From NCBI GenBank assembly GCA_964390645.1, contig CAYMLL010000071.1, forward strand, positions 1 to 27,416: a stretch of 27,416 nucleotides of DNA. Reading direction: 5' to 3'. Positions 15,742 through 22,843 of the stretch are shown in pieces; the first letter of the stretch is position 1, and the number at the start of each line of letters is the position of its first letter. The position numbers were made by a program, and so were the translations under genes. The notes below the pieces were generated by a model. The model ran no database searches. It saw only the letters and a list, made by a program, of their open reading frames with translations, and was not told where the DNA came from. The DNA is from CAYMLL01 sp964390645 (GTDB lineage Bacteria; Planctomycetota; UBA8108).

Positions 15742-17115
15742 CTAATCGAAGCGATCCTTGTTCTCTGCGAAGAACCAGGCGGTCTCTTTCGTGATCAGCT
15801 TCTCCTTCAGGAGGCGCTTGATCGAGTCGTCCATGGTCACCATTCCCTCTCGCGCGCCGGTCTGCAGCACCGAGTTCAGCTGAAAGGTCTTCTTCTCCCG
15901 GATCATGTTGGCGACGGCGGAGGTTGCGAACATGATCTCGAGCGCCGGCTCACGACCGAGCCCGTCGGCCCGTGGCAGCAGCTTCTGCGAGATCACTCCT
16001 CGCATGGACTCCGACACCATCGCGCGGATCTGCTCCTGCTCCTTCGGAGGGAAGACGTCGACCATCCGATCAACGCTGCGCACCGCGTTCGTCGTGTGCA
16101 ACGTGCCGAAAACCAGGTGACCGGTCTCCGCGGCGGTGATCGCCATCGACATCGTCTCGAGGTCGCGCATCTCACCGACACAGATGTAGTCCGGATCGGC
16201 ACGCATCGCCGATCGCAACGCGGTCGCGAAGGACTCGGTGTGCACGTGGACGTGTCGCTGGTTGACGTTGCAATTCTTGCTCGGAATCAGGTACTCGATC
16301 GGGTCCTCGACCGTGACGATATGGTCCCTCTGCTCGGTGTTGATCATGTCGACGAGCGCAGCCATCGTCGCCGTCTTTCCGGAACCGGCCGGACCGGTGA
16401 TCAGCACGATTCCCTGACGGTACTTCGTGAAGCGCCCGAGAACCTCCGGCATATGCAGATCATCCAGCGTCGGCAGCTGATCGGGAATGACGCGAAACAC
16501 TGCATCGATGCCCTTGCGCTGACGCAGTACGTTGGCGCGATAGCGACCGTGCTCCCGGGAGTAGCAGAAGTCGAGGTCGTTGTACTTCGTGAACACCTCG
16601 GTCTGGTACTCGTCGAGAACCTCCAGGATCCGCTGCTTCGTATCCTCGGGCGTCAGCGCGGGGTGCTTCATGTAGACGATCATCCCGTGCAGCCGTAGAA
16701 ACGGCGGCGCACCGACCTGGAAATGGAGGTCCGAGGCACCGATGCGTCGAGCCTCCTCCAGGTAGATGTCCAGCGGCTGACCCGCGAAGCTCGAGTAGTC
16801 CTTCGCGGCGATCTCGGCCACGGGAATGCCGAAGCCGCTCGGAGGCCTGGATCCCCGCATCTCGCGCTGACCGGCGCCCTGATCGCTCGCACGGCTCGCC
16901 GCCCCGGGACCGGAGCCGCCTGCCTGTTTCACGCGTCCGGCGATGGCCTGGAACTGGCCCGCCGAGATGTAGCCCCTGGCCAGCAGGATCTTGCCGAGCG
17001 TCTGACCATTGCCGGCCTTCTCGACGAGGTCCATACACTCCTGGAGCTGATCCGCGTTGACGAGACGGTTCTTGACCGCGATCTTCCCGAAGAGGGCGTC
17101 TTCTTGTGACGGCAT
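15742..17115 (-). CDS. PilT-like ATPase with N-terminal helical domain
   Basis: Encodes 457 residues. ATG 17115, with GGTGAG just upstream, is chosen over a TTG six codons earlier. Residues 5-62 (DALFGKIAVKNRLVNADQL ... LGKILLARGYIS) form a short helical module like those found in front of pilus and secretion ATPases. A low-complexity Gly/Ser/Gln linker (63-95) follows, then a full PilT domain: SDLHFQVGAPPFLRLHG, Walker A GPAGSGKTA (241-249), Asp box VEDPIEY, an intact TALRSAMRADPD, Walker B near 309-316 and His box GTLHTTNAVRSVDR. It is probably a second retraction-type motor working with PilT, as PilU does in other bacteria, or a regulated variant. Co-transcribed with pilT from the promoter behind hldE. 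Confidence 0.85.
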   Translation of the reverse strand: MPSQEDALFGKIAVKNRLVNADQLQECMDLVEKAGNGQTLGKILLARGYISAGQFQAIAGRVKQAGGSGPGAASRASDQGAGQREMRGSRPPSGFGIPVAEIAAKDYSSFAGQPLDIYLEEARRIGASDLHFQVGAPPFLRLHGMIVYMKHPALTPEDTKQRILEVLDEYQTEVFTKYNDLDFCYSREHGRYRANVLRQRKGIDAVFRVIPDQLPTLDDLHMPEVLGRFTKYRQGIVLITGPAGSGKTATMAALVDMINTEQRDHIVTVEDPIEYLIPSKNCNVNQRHVHVHTESFATALRSAMRADPDYICVGEMRDLETMSMAITAAETGHLVFGTLHTTNAVRSVDRMVDVFPPKEQEQIRAMVSESMRGVISQKLLPRADGLGREPALEIMFATSAVANMIREKKTFQLNSVLQTGAREGMVTMDDSIKRLLKEKLITKETAWFFAENKDRFD

Positions 17116-17224
17116 CGACTCACCACGGAACAACAGTCACGATGCGGGCACGCCCGTCCACGAGCAGCCCGTCCGCATACGCGGTCAGAAGGGCCGACAG
17201 TGGCCGAGAACTCGCTGCAAAGTG

Positions 17225-17328
17225 GCACGGGAGCCCGTGCACGACGAATCCAGCGACAACGAGACCGAATCGGAGGGGGAGCGACCGCTCGGCCCGGACG
17301 GCTCGCTCGTTCCATTTCTCACGGAACG
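17225..17328 (-). other. Structured 5' leader of the pilT-like operon
   Basis: The leader between the predicted start near 17341 and ATG 17115 is about 225 bases long and holds two perfect inverted repeats. CGTTCC/GGAACG (17308-17313 and 17323-17328) has a 9-base loop. GCACGG-GAGC-CCGTGC (17225-17240) is a 6-bp stem with a 4-base loop. Neither is followed by a T run, so they are leader structures or weak terminators rather than classical intrinsic terminators. I recognise no known riboswitch. Confidence 0.4.
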
Positions 17329-17347
17329 GACCTGGACCGATGACTCC

Positions 17348-17375
17348 ATGATACGCTGGCGTGCGGGTTTGTAAA
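17348..17375 (-). promoter_or_regulatory. Sigma70-type promoter for the pilT-like/pilT operon
   Basis: Reading the minus strand, TTTACA (17370-17375) is followed after 16 bases by TATCAT (17348-17353), each matching 5 of 6 consensus positions. The -35 box begins four bases after the hldE stop codon, so the two pil genes can be expressed independently of the LPS genes upstream. A 5-bp GCGTG/CACGC inverted repeat (17359-17380) overlaps the promoter. Confidence 0.55.
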
Positions 17376-17379
17376 CACG

Positions 17380-18876
17380 CTATGAGCCGCCGTCAGCGTC
17401 CTCGGTCTGCCCGGACTCGCCGAGCAGGAGTGTCGTCGAGAACCCGGGCAGCTGGTCGATGTAAGCGACTCGCCCGTCGTAAGCCTCCACGATCTCCCGT
17501 CCGACGACGATCCCGTCACGATACTCGCCCCCCTTGACGAGAACGTCCGGCCGAAGCAGCTCGAGGAGGTGATTCGGCGTGTCGCTGTCGAAGAGCACGA
17601 CGAAATCGACCGCCTCCATGCCGGCGAGCATCTTGACGCGATCGTCCTGATTGATACGCGGGCGACGCTCCCCCTTCAGACGCCGGATGGACGCGTCGCT
17701 GTTGACCGCGACGACGAGCAGGTCGCCCTCCCGTTTCGCCTCGTTGAGCAGATGGTGGTGCCCCGGATGGAGCAGATCGAAGCAGCCGTTGGTGAAGACG
17801 ACGCTCTTGCCGTCCTCCCGGGCGGACTCGAGAAGACGCCCGAGCTCCAAGGGCGCCTTGATCTTGCCGACGACAGGGTGTCCCTGAAATCGCAGCTCCT
17901 GCCCGAGCTCCGCACGACTGATCGGGGTGACGCCGAAGTGCCGCACCTCGAGCCCGCCGGCGACATTCGCGATCCGCACGGCATCCCGCGGGGTCCCTCC
18001 GGCGGCTGCGACGACACCGAGCGCCGTGAGCACCATATCCCCTGCACCGGTCACGTCGGCGACGACCCGGGCCCGCGTCGGGAAGTGCTCGAGCACACCC
18101 TCGCGCATGCCGAGAAAGATGCCGTCGCGGTCGAGTGTGATCGCGACCGCGTCGAGGTCGAGATCCTCCAGCAGCTTCGCCGCCGCCGCGCGGCACCCGT
18201 CGAGATCGCGGCACGAGAGCCCGCACGCCTGTTCCGCCTCGAAGCGGTTCGGGCAGATCAGAGTGACACCGTGGTACAGCGAGTAGTCGGTGACGCGCGC
18301 GGGATCGACGAGGACGGGTCGATCTCCCGCAGCGGCCAGAATCCCCTGCACGAGTTCCTCGGTGACGAGGCCCTTGTCGTAGTCGCTGATGAGGACCGCG
18401 TCGAGAGACTCCACCTTGCGCTCGAAAACTCCCAGCAGTCGCGAAATCTGCTCCGACCTGATAGGGCCGAGCTCCTCGTCGTCGACGCGGAGGATCTGCT
18501 GCACGGCGCGGTGTGCCTGCTGGACGTACCCGACGTGCCGCGTCTTGACGGTGGTCCGTCGTGCCTCGTCGCGGAGGATCGACTCGAGGTCGCAGCCTTC
18601 GACCTCGAGGATCTCGCCGACGCGGTCACCGTCCGGATCAGCCCCGAGAATCGAGAAGACGGTGGAGTCACAGTCGAGTCGCGCGACGTTGACCGCAACG
18701 CTACCGGCGCCGCCGACGCGAACGTCGCGACGGCCGACGCGCAGGACCGGAATCGGAGCCTCCGGGGAGATTCGCTCAACGTCGCCCCAGACGTAGCGAT
18801 CGAGCATGAGGTCGCCGACGACGCCGACACGCGGCCGGCCCATCCGCTCCAAAAACTCGACCAGTCTCCCCGTCAT
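17380..18876 (-). CDS. hldE: Bifunctional heptose kinase/adenylyltransferase HldE
   Basis: Encodes 498 residues. ATG 18876 has AGGAGG nine bases upstream; a TTG 12 codons earlier is not needed. The N-terminal PfkB-type kinase domain (about 1-320) carries GDLMLDRYVWG, VGGAGSVAVNVARL and DVTGAGDM with catalytic Asp280. The C-terminal nucleotidyltransferase domain (about 345-480) carries FTNGCFDLLHPGHHHLL, with the HxGH motif at 370-373, and LKGERRP and KGGEY. It phosphorylates D-glycero-beta-D-manno-heptose 7-phosphate at O1 and later adenylylates the heptose 1-phosphate, giving the ADP-heptose used by the heptosyltransferase encoded at 6900-7982. GmhA, GmhB and HldD are not in this window. It lies in line with lpxK and the lipoprotein gene, 46 bases behind lpxK. 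Confidence 0.95.
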   Translation of the reverse strand: MTGRLVEFLERMGRPRVGVVGDLMLDRYVWGDVERISPEAPIPVLRVGRRDVRVGGAGSVAVNVARLDCDSTVFSILGADPDGDRVGEILEVEGCDLESILRDEARRTTVKTRHVGYVQQAHRAVQQILRVDDEELGPIRSEQISRLLGVFERKVESLDAVLISDYDKGLVTEELVQGILAAAGDRPVLVDPARVTDYSLYHGVTLICPNRFEAEQACGLSCRDLDGCRAAAAKLLEDLDLDAVAITLDRDGIFLGMREGVLEHFPTRARVVADVTGAGDMVLTALGVVAAAGGTPRDAVRIANVAGGLEVRHFGVTPISRAELGQELRFQGHPVVGKIKAPLELGRLLESAREDGKSVVFTNGCFDLLHPGHHHLLNEAKREGDLLVVAVNSDASIRRLKGERRPRINQDDRVKMLAGMEAVDFVVLFDSDTPNHLLELLRPDVLVKGGEYRDGIVVGREIVEAYDGRVAYIDQLPGFSTTLLLGESGQTEDADGGS

Positions 18877-18899
18877 CGAGTGTGTCCTCCTGCTGGCGT

Positions 18900-18927
18900 A
18901 GTATAGCGTCAAAGAGTGCAGTTCAAA
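18900..18927 (-). promoter_or_regulatory. Possible internal promoter in front of hldE
   Basis: On the minus strand TATACT (18900-18905), 5 of 6 to consensus, is preceded 16 bases upstream by TTTGAA (18922-18927), which overlaps the lpxK stop codon. The -35 box is poor (TTGAAC with a 15-base spacer is the alternative). It could give hldE some independent expression within the operon. Confidence 0.3.
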
Positions 18928-20014
18928 GCGGGGACGGAGGATACACCCCCAGGGCCCGGTCGAGGGCGGCCTCGTAGAGTGGCCGGCCGTCGCGAACGCT
19001 CTGGCGAATGCGCAACGCCAGCCACCTCAGCCCCTGCATCGGAGCGAGGAACTCCTCCCCTCGCAGCTTCACCGAGTCCTTCTGCGTCATCACCACGGTG
19101 TCGAGCCCGGCGCCACGAACGGTCGCCGCGATACTCGCGATCTCGGAGGGACGATACAAATGATGATCAGGAAACCCGTGGTCCTGCACGCGGTCCACGA
19201 CGAGCCGGTCGAGCGTCGCGTGAAAGGCCGCGACGTTGCCGATCGAGTGCAGCACCGCCACCGGGCAGCCCTCCAGCGCCTCGACCTGGTGGTGCTCCCC
19301 CCCACGAAGATCCTCCCAGCCGATCGCCTGCGTCGCGAGCAGGACGACAGGGATCTTCCCGAAGCGCTGCTCGACGCGCTCTCTGATTCGCGCGATGCGT
19401 GCGTCACCGACCAGATCGCATCGCGTGATCGCGATCAGGTCCGCGTGACGCAAGGCCCCCGTCGGCTCTCGAAGCAGCCCCGCCGGCAGCACGTATCCGT
19501 TGTCGAACGGGCGCAGGGAGTCCAGCAACACGAGATCGAGGTCACGCACCAGCCGCACGTGCTGAAAACCGTCGTCGAGGACGATGACGTCAGCGCCCTC
19601 GTCAATCGCACGGGTGCCGGTGTGAAAGCGCTCGCGACCCGGGAACTGCGGCACGCCGTCAAGATTCTCGGCGAGGACGAGATACTCGTCGTTCACCACC
19701 TCCCGGCAGTCCTCGGTGCGCAGGCCCGCCCGGTAGCCACGACTGAGGACGGCCGGCCGTCGCCCCCTCTCGAGCAGGTCACGCACGATCATCTCGACGG
19801 TCGGGGTCTTTCCCGTACCGCCACAGGTGATGTTGCCGACGCTGACCACCGGTACCGGGAGCCGACGCGCCCTGGCCATCCCACGACGCCGCCGCCACGA
19901 CGCCACGACGCCGTAGGACACCGACAGGGGCCACAGCAGACGACCGAGGACCGTCGGGGAAGTGTCCGGCCCGAGACCGGTATCGACCGGGGACCCGTCG
20001 TCACGGAAGTCCAT
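18923..20014 (-). CDS. lpxK: Tetraacyldisaccharide 4'-kinase LpxK
   Basis: Encodes 363 residues from ATG 20014, eight bases after the stop of the lipoprotein gene; no clear ribosome binding site is visible, so translation may depend on coupling. The frame is open further upstream only as a shadow. The P-loop SVGNITCGGTGKTPTVEMIV (Walker A GGTGKTP, about 65-71) is the LpxK signature. It is followed by RPAVLSRGYRAG, VIVLDDGFQHVRLVRDLDLVLLD and NGYVLPAGLLREP, all diagnostic. The region WPLSVSYGVVASWRRRRG near residue 28 fits the membrane-associated N-terminal helix. It phosphorylates the 4' position of the lipid A disaccharide at the inner membrane. The length is slightly above the usual ~330. 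Confidence 0.93.
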   Translation of the reverse strand: MDFRDDGSPVDTGLGPDTSPTVLGRLLWPLSVSYGVVASWRRRRGMARARRLPVPVVSVGNITCGGTGKTPTVEMIVRDLLERGRRPAVLSRGYRAGLRTEDCREVVNDEYLVLAENLDGVPQFPGRERFHTGTRAIDEGADVIVLDDGFQHVRLVRDLDLVLLDSLRPFDNGYVLPAGLLREPTGALRHADLIAITRCDLVGDARIARIRERVEQRFGKIPVVLLATQAIGWEDLRGGEHHQVEALEGCPVAVLHSIGNVAAFHATLDRLVVDRVQDHGFPDHHLYRPSEIASIAATVRGAGLDTVVMTQKDSVKLRGEEFLAPMQGLRWLALRIRQSVRDGRPLYEAALDRALGVYPPSPL

Positions 20015-20022
20015 CGGCCGCG

Positions 20023-20676
20023 TCAGTTCGCCGGCGGCAGGAGCCGCAGAGCCTTGCGGATGGAACGCTTGAGGCCAACTCGTAGAAACGACGTGTCCGC
20101 GGGGGTGTGACGGTTCGCGTGAATCTTCAACGTGAATTCGCCGCCGTAGATGCGCCGTTCGGTCTCGACGTCCACCAGTGCCAGCCGGTACGAGATGTCG
20201 ATGTGGTACGGTGGCTGCGTGCTGCCTCTCCAGGAGAGGATCGTGCTCTTCAAGAAGGCATCGTGAGTACCCTCCCCCGCCCGGGACTCCCCGTCCGACC
20301 GCGAGGGTGGAGCCGAGCCACCGGCCGATCCATCGGCTTGCCGTGTCACGACGTAGCCGCGCTCGAGAAGCCCCTCGTAGAGGTTTCGATGGATCAACGC
20401 GGGAAAGTCGAAGACGCGCAGCCCCGTGAGTCGCTGCGCCAGCCCGCCGAATTCCACGTGCTCCAGAGCGCGCGTGGTGCGGTTCTGCGTGTCGAGGAGC
20501 TGGATGGAATTCGGCTTCAGCTTGCCGAAGTCGGGGTGAATCTCGGGCAGAGGGGCGCACCCCCCGACCGCGATCAGAGCCCCGAGCGCCAACGACAGGA
20601 TGACGACGAGCGATATTGACGGGCGTTGCCGACGACCGGGGCCATCGACGAGCCGCCACCGTGAAGCGTGTCTCAT
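20023..20676 (-). CDS. Predicted lipoprotein of unknown function, GNA1162/DUF799-like
   Basis: Encodes 217 residues from ATG 20676. A long basic N-region (about 20 residues) precedes a hydrophobic stretch (SLVVILSLALGALIAV) and lipobox V-G-G-C with Cys40. The mature part has a first block KLKPNSIQLLDTQNRT and LYEGLLERGYVV, a Ser/Gly/Glu-rich insert (about 135-155), and a second block in which FLKSTILSW...YHIDISYRLALVDVETERRIYGGEF forms regular beta strands. This order recalls the GNA1162/DUF799 lipoproteins, but the match is by eye and weak; a highly diverged LptE-like protein is another option. First gene of an operon with lpxK and hldE, so a role at the outer membrane linked to LPS or envelope assembly is likely (inference). 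Confidence 0.7.
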   Translation of the reverse strand: MRHASRWRLVDGPGRRQRPSISLVVILSLALGALIAVGGCAPLPEIHPDFGKLKPNSIQLLDTQNRTTRALEHVEFGGLAQRLTGLRVFDFPALIHRNLYEGLLERGYVVTRQADGSAGGSAPPSRSDGESRAGEGTHDAFLKSTILSWRGSTQPPYHIDISYRLALVDVETERRIYGGEFTLKIHANRHTPADTSFLRVGLKRSIRKALRLLPPAN

Positions 20677-20712
20677 TCGCAAGTTCCGGAGTTTCTGGCC
20701 CTGTTCGAGTTC

Positions 20713-20742
20713 ATTCTTAACAGGCCACGGAAACGGAGTCAA
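20713..20742 (-). promoter_or_regulatory. Promoter for the lipoprotein-lpxK-hldE operon
   Basis: Reading the minus strand, TTGACT (20737-20742), 5 of 6 to consensus, is followed after 18 bases by AAGAAT (20713-20718), or after 17 by TAAGAA. Transcription would begin near 20706, about 30 bases before ATG 20676, a normal leader length. Confidence 0.5.
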
Positions 20743-20841
20743 TCCGCGCGCCGGGGGACCCGAAGAGCCGGGCCGAGATCCCGACGCCAGGAAGCGACCA
20801 TCGCCGCACGGAGCCGGAGATCCGCGTGATCAGGACACGCA

Positions 20842-20869
20842 TGGACAGCGACGGCGGATAGGTTAGAAT
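20842..20869 (+). promoter_or_regulatory. Promoter for the ARH-like/kdsA/GT2 operon, possibly leaderless
   Basis: TGGACA (20842-20847) and TAGAAT (20864-20869) are each 5 of 6 to consensus and are separated by 16 bases. Transcription would start around 20876, only a few bases before ATG 20880, and no Shine-Dalgarno sequence precedes that ATG. A leaderless or nearly leaderless mRNA is the natural reading. Confidence 0.5.
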
Positions 20870-20879
20870 CCGCTACGTC

Positions 20880-21995
20880 ATGGCAACGACCCGGGGGAAG
20901 CTCCAGTCCGGCTATCGGGGCACCGTCCTCGGTGCGGCCATCGCGGACGCGCTCGCTTTTCCGTTTCGGAGCTACTCGCGCGAGTTTCTCCTTTCGGTCG
21001 CCTTGCCGCTGAACCGCGACTACGAGGTTTCGAGAGACGGCGCTCACCACGCGGGACAGTATACCGATGACACGCAGGGTCTGCTGGCCGTCATCGACTC
21101 GATCCTCGAACGCCAGGACCTCGCCCCCGACGAGCGCAGCGCCGAGCTGGTCGTCGACCACCTGATCCCGCTGTGGCGCGACATGCTCGTCGTCGATCCC
21201 GACCCGGACACGAGTGATACGATGCGCAGCATCGTGCGCGGGATCACTCCCTGGAACGAGGCTGCCCAGCCCTGCGGCTGCTCGAGCCCCGGCGCGGTCA
21301 CGCGGGCGATTCCGGTCGGCCTCTGGGACTCGAGGTCTCCCGAAGACGTCCCGGCGCACGTGGAAACCATCGTCGGTGTCACGCACCGAGACACCCGTGT
21401 GCTGGCCGTCTGCGCCGGTGTTGCTGCCGGTGTCGCGAACAACCTCGAGGCCGATGAGCTCATCCTCGGCGATCTCCTGGACCGGGTCTCGAGCGCCTGT
21501 GCCGGATTCGACGTCGACGTCGCCCGGACCGTCCTCGACATGCCGCGATTCCTGTCGCAGACCGAGGAACGCGCGATCGGGATGATCCTGCGCTCGCTCT
21601 CCGCCGCCGACCACCCGCGGCTGCGCGACGGACCCGGAAGCCACGCGGTTCCCGTCCTCCTCATCGCGCTCTACCTGTTCCTGAAGACGCCTCACGACTA
21701 CTCCACGACGGTCGACCGCAGCATCCGTGTCGGCGGCAACATGTCGACGATCGCCTCGGTCACCGGGGCCTTCAGCGGCAGCTTCAACGGCGAGGAGCAT
21801 CTCCCCGCTCTGCTCGTCGAAGGTCTCGTGCAGGGCGATGAGATCTGCGCACGCGCCGACGACCTCCATGATCTCCGGCGCCGTGTCCTGCGCCAGACGC
21901 GGCGGCCGTCCAACGATGCGGACCCGTCCGCGGAAGACTCGGTCGCAATCGCGGGAGACGAGACCATCGCGGCCGATTCGGAGGACCTCCGATGA
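20880..21995 (+). CDS. ADP-ribosylglycohydrolase-family protein with degenerate metal site
   Basis: Encodes 371 residues from ATG 20880; the stop overlaps the kdsA start as ATGA. Family features: N-terminal GTVLGAAIADAL, then QYTDDTQ (Thr62, Asp63, Asp64, one half of the dinuclear magnesium site), SSPGAVTRAIPVGLW, and THRDTRVLAVCAGVAAGVA. The C-terminal motif, usually GGDTDTIAxxxGAxxGAxxG, reads GGNMSTIASVTGAFSGSFNG: both metal-ligand aspartates are replaced (Asn287, Ser289), while Thr290 and the glycine frame persist. Family members remove ADP-ribose from proteins or cleave related N- or O-glycosidic bonds. This one may be catalytically weak, use another chemistry, or serve as a binding protein. 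Its tail (about 330-371) is acidic and disordered-looking. Coupling to kdsA ties it to LPS synthesis. Confidence 0.85.
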   Translation: MATTRGKLQSGYRGTVLGAAIADALAFPFRSYSREFLLSVALPLNRDYEVSRDGAHHAGQYTDDTQGLLAVIDSILERQDLAPDERSAELVVDHLIPLWRDMLVVDPDPDTSDTMRSIVRGITPWNEAAQPCGCSSPGAVTRAIPVGLWDSRSPEDVPAHVETIVGVTHRDTRVLAVCAGVAAGVANNLEADELILGDLLDRVSSACAGFDVDVARTVLDMPRFLSQTEERAIGMILRSLSAADHPRLRDGPGSHAVPVLLIALYLFLKTPHDYSTTVDRSIRVGGNMSTIASVTGAFSGSFNGEEHLPALLVEGLVQGDEICARADDLHDLRRRVLRQTRRPSNDADPSAEDSVAIAGDETIAADSEDLR

Positions 21996-22843
21996 CCTTG
22001 CCGCCGTCCACGGCAAGCATACGGGCCGACGGAGTCGTCGTCGGCGGAGGTGCCCCGCCACTGGTCATCGCCGGCCCGGACACTCTCGAGAGCGACGAGC
22101 TGGCCTTCGGGATCGCCGAGGAGCTGGTGCGCATCGGCGAGCGGCTCGGCGTCGCGTTGGTCTTCAAGGGATCGTACGACAAGGCGAACCGCTCGTCCCA
22201 TCGCTCGTACCGCGGCCCCGGCATCGACCGGGGACTCGAGATTCTCGCGGGGGTGAAAGCTCGTACCGGACTGCCGGTCACCTCCGATGTCCACGGCGTC
22301 GACGAGGTGGCCCCCGCCGCCCAGGTGCTCGACATCATCCAGGTGCCGGCCTTTCTGTGCCGACAGAACGACCTCCTGGTCGCCTGCGGCGCGACCGGTC
22401 GCATCATCAACATCAAGAAGGGCCAGTTCCTCTCTCCAGAGAACATCGGCGCACGCGTCGAAGCAGCCACCGGCCCGAGCACCCCCGGCGTGCTCGTCAC
22501 CGAGAGGGGAACGACCTTCGGCCACGGCGACCTGATCAACGACTTCCGATCGATAGCCGAGATGCGGGCCGAAGGCCATCCCGTCGTCTTCGACGCGACC
22601 CACAGCGTGCAGAAGCCGGGAGCGCTCGGGAACCGCAGCGACGGCAAGCGCGAGCTCATCCCCTTCCTCTCGCGCGCCGCAGCGGGCGTCGGCTGTGATG
22701 CCTTCTTCTTCGAGGTCCACCCGAATCCGGACGCGGCGCTCTGCGACGGCCCCAACAGCCTCCGGCTCGACGACCTCGACGGGCTGCTGGCCGATCTGCT
22801 CGCGATCGACCGCGTCGCACGCGCGTCAGAGAGGGGCGCATGA
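21992..22843 (+). CDS. kdsA: KDO-8-phosphate synthase
   Basis: Encodes 283 residues from ATG 21992 (ATGA overlap with the upstream gene; GGAGG seven bases before). It condenses phosphoenolpyruvate with D-arabinose 5-phosphate to 3-deoxy-D-manno-octulosonate 8-phosphate, the first step to KDO. Conserved elements: FKGSYDKANRSS, SYRGPG, IIQVPAFLCRQNDL, INIKKGQFLSPENIG, DATHSVQKPG with His204, FFFEVHPNPDAALCDGP with Glu241 and Asp252. The pattern RGTTFG...DFRS resembles metal-dependent KdsA. The residue that is Cys in metallo-enzymes (GPCxIES) and Asn in metal-independent ones (GMNVLES in E. coli) is Asp30 here (GPDTLES), and the usual FGYNN is FGHGD. The overall assignment is firm; the metal class is unclear. 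Confidence 0.93.
   Translation: MTLPPSTASIRADGVVVGGGAPPLVIAGPDTLESDELAFGIAEELVRIGERLGVALVFKGSYDKANRSSHRSYRGPGIDRGLEILAGVKARTGLPVTSDVHGVDEVAPAAQVLDIIQVPAFLCRQNDLLVACGATGRIINIKKGQFLSPENIGARVEAATGPSTPGVLVTERGTTFGHGDLINDFRSIAEMRAEGHPVVFDATHSVQKPGALGNRSDGKRELIPFLSRAAAGVGCDAFFFEVHPNPDAALCDGPNSLRLDDLDGLLADLLAIDRVARASERGA

Noticed and set aside
20015..20659. The lpxK frame stays open upstream to about 20659.
   Set aside because: It overlaps the lipoprotein gene in another frame and has no LpxK-like sequence; ATG 20014 fits the family length.
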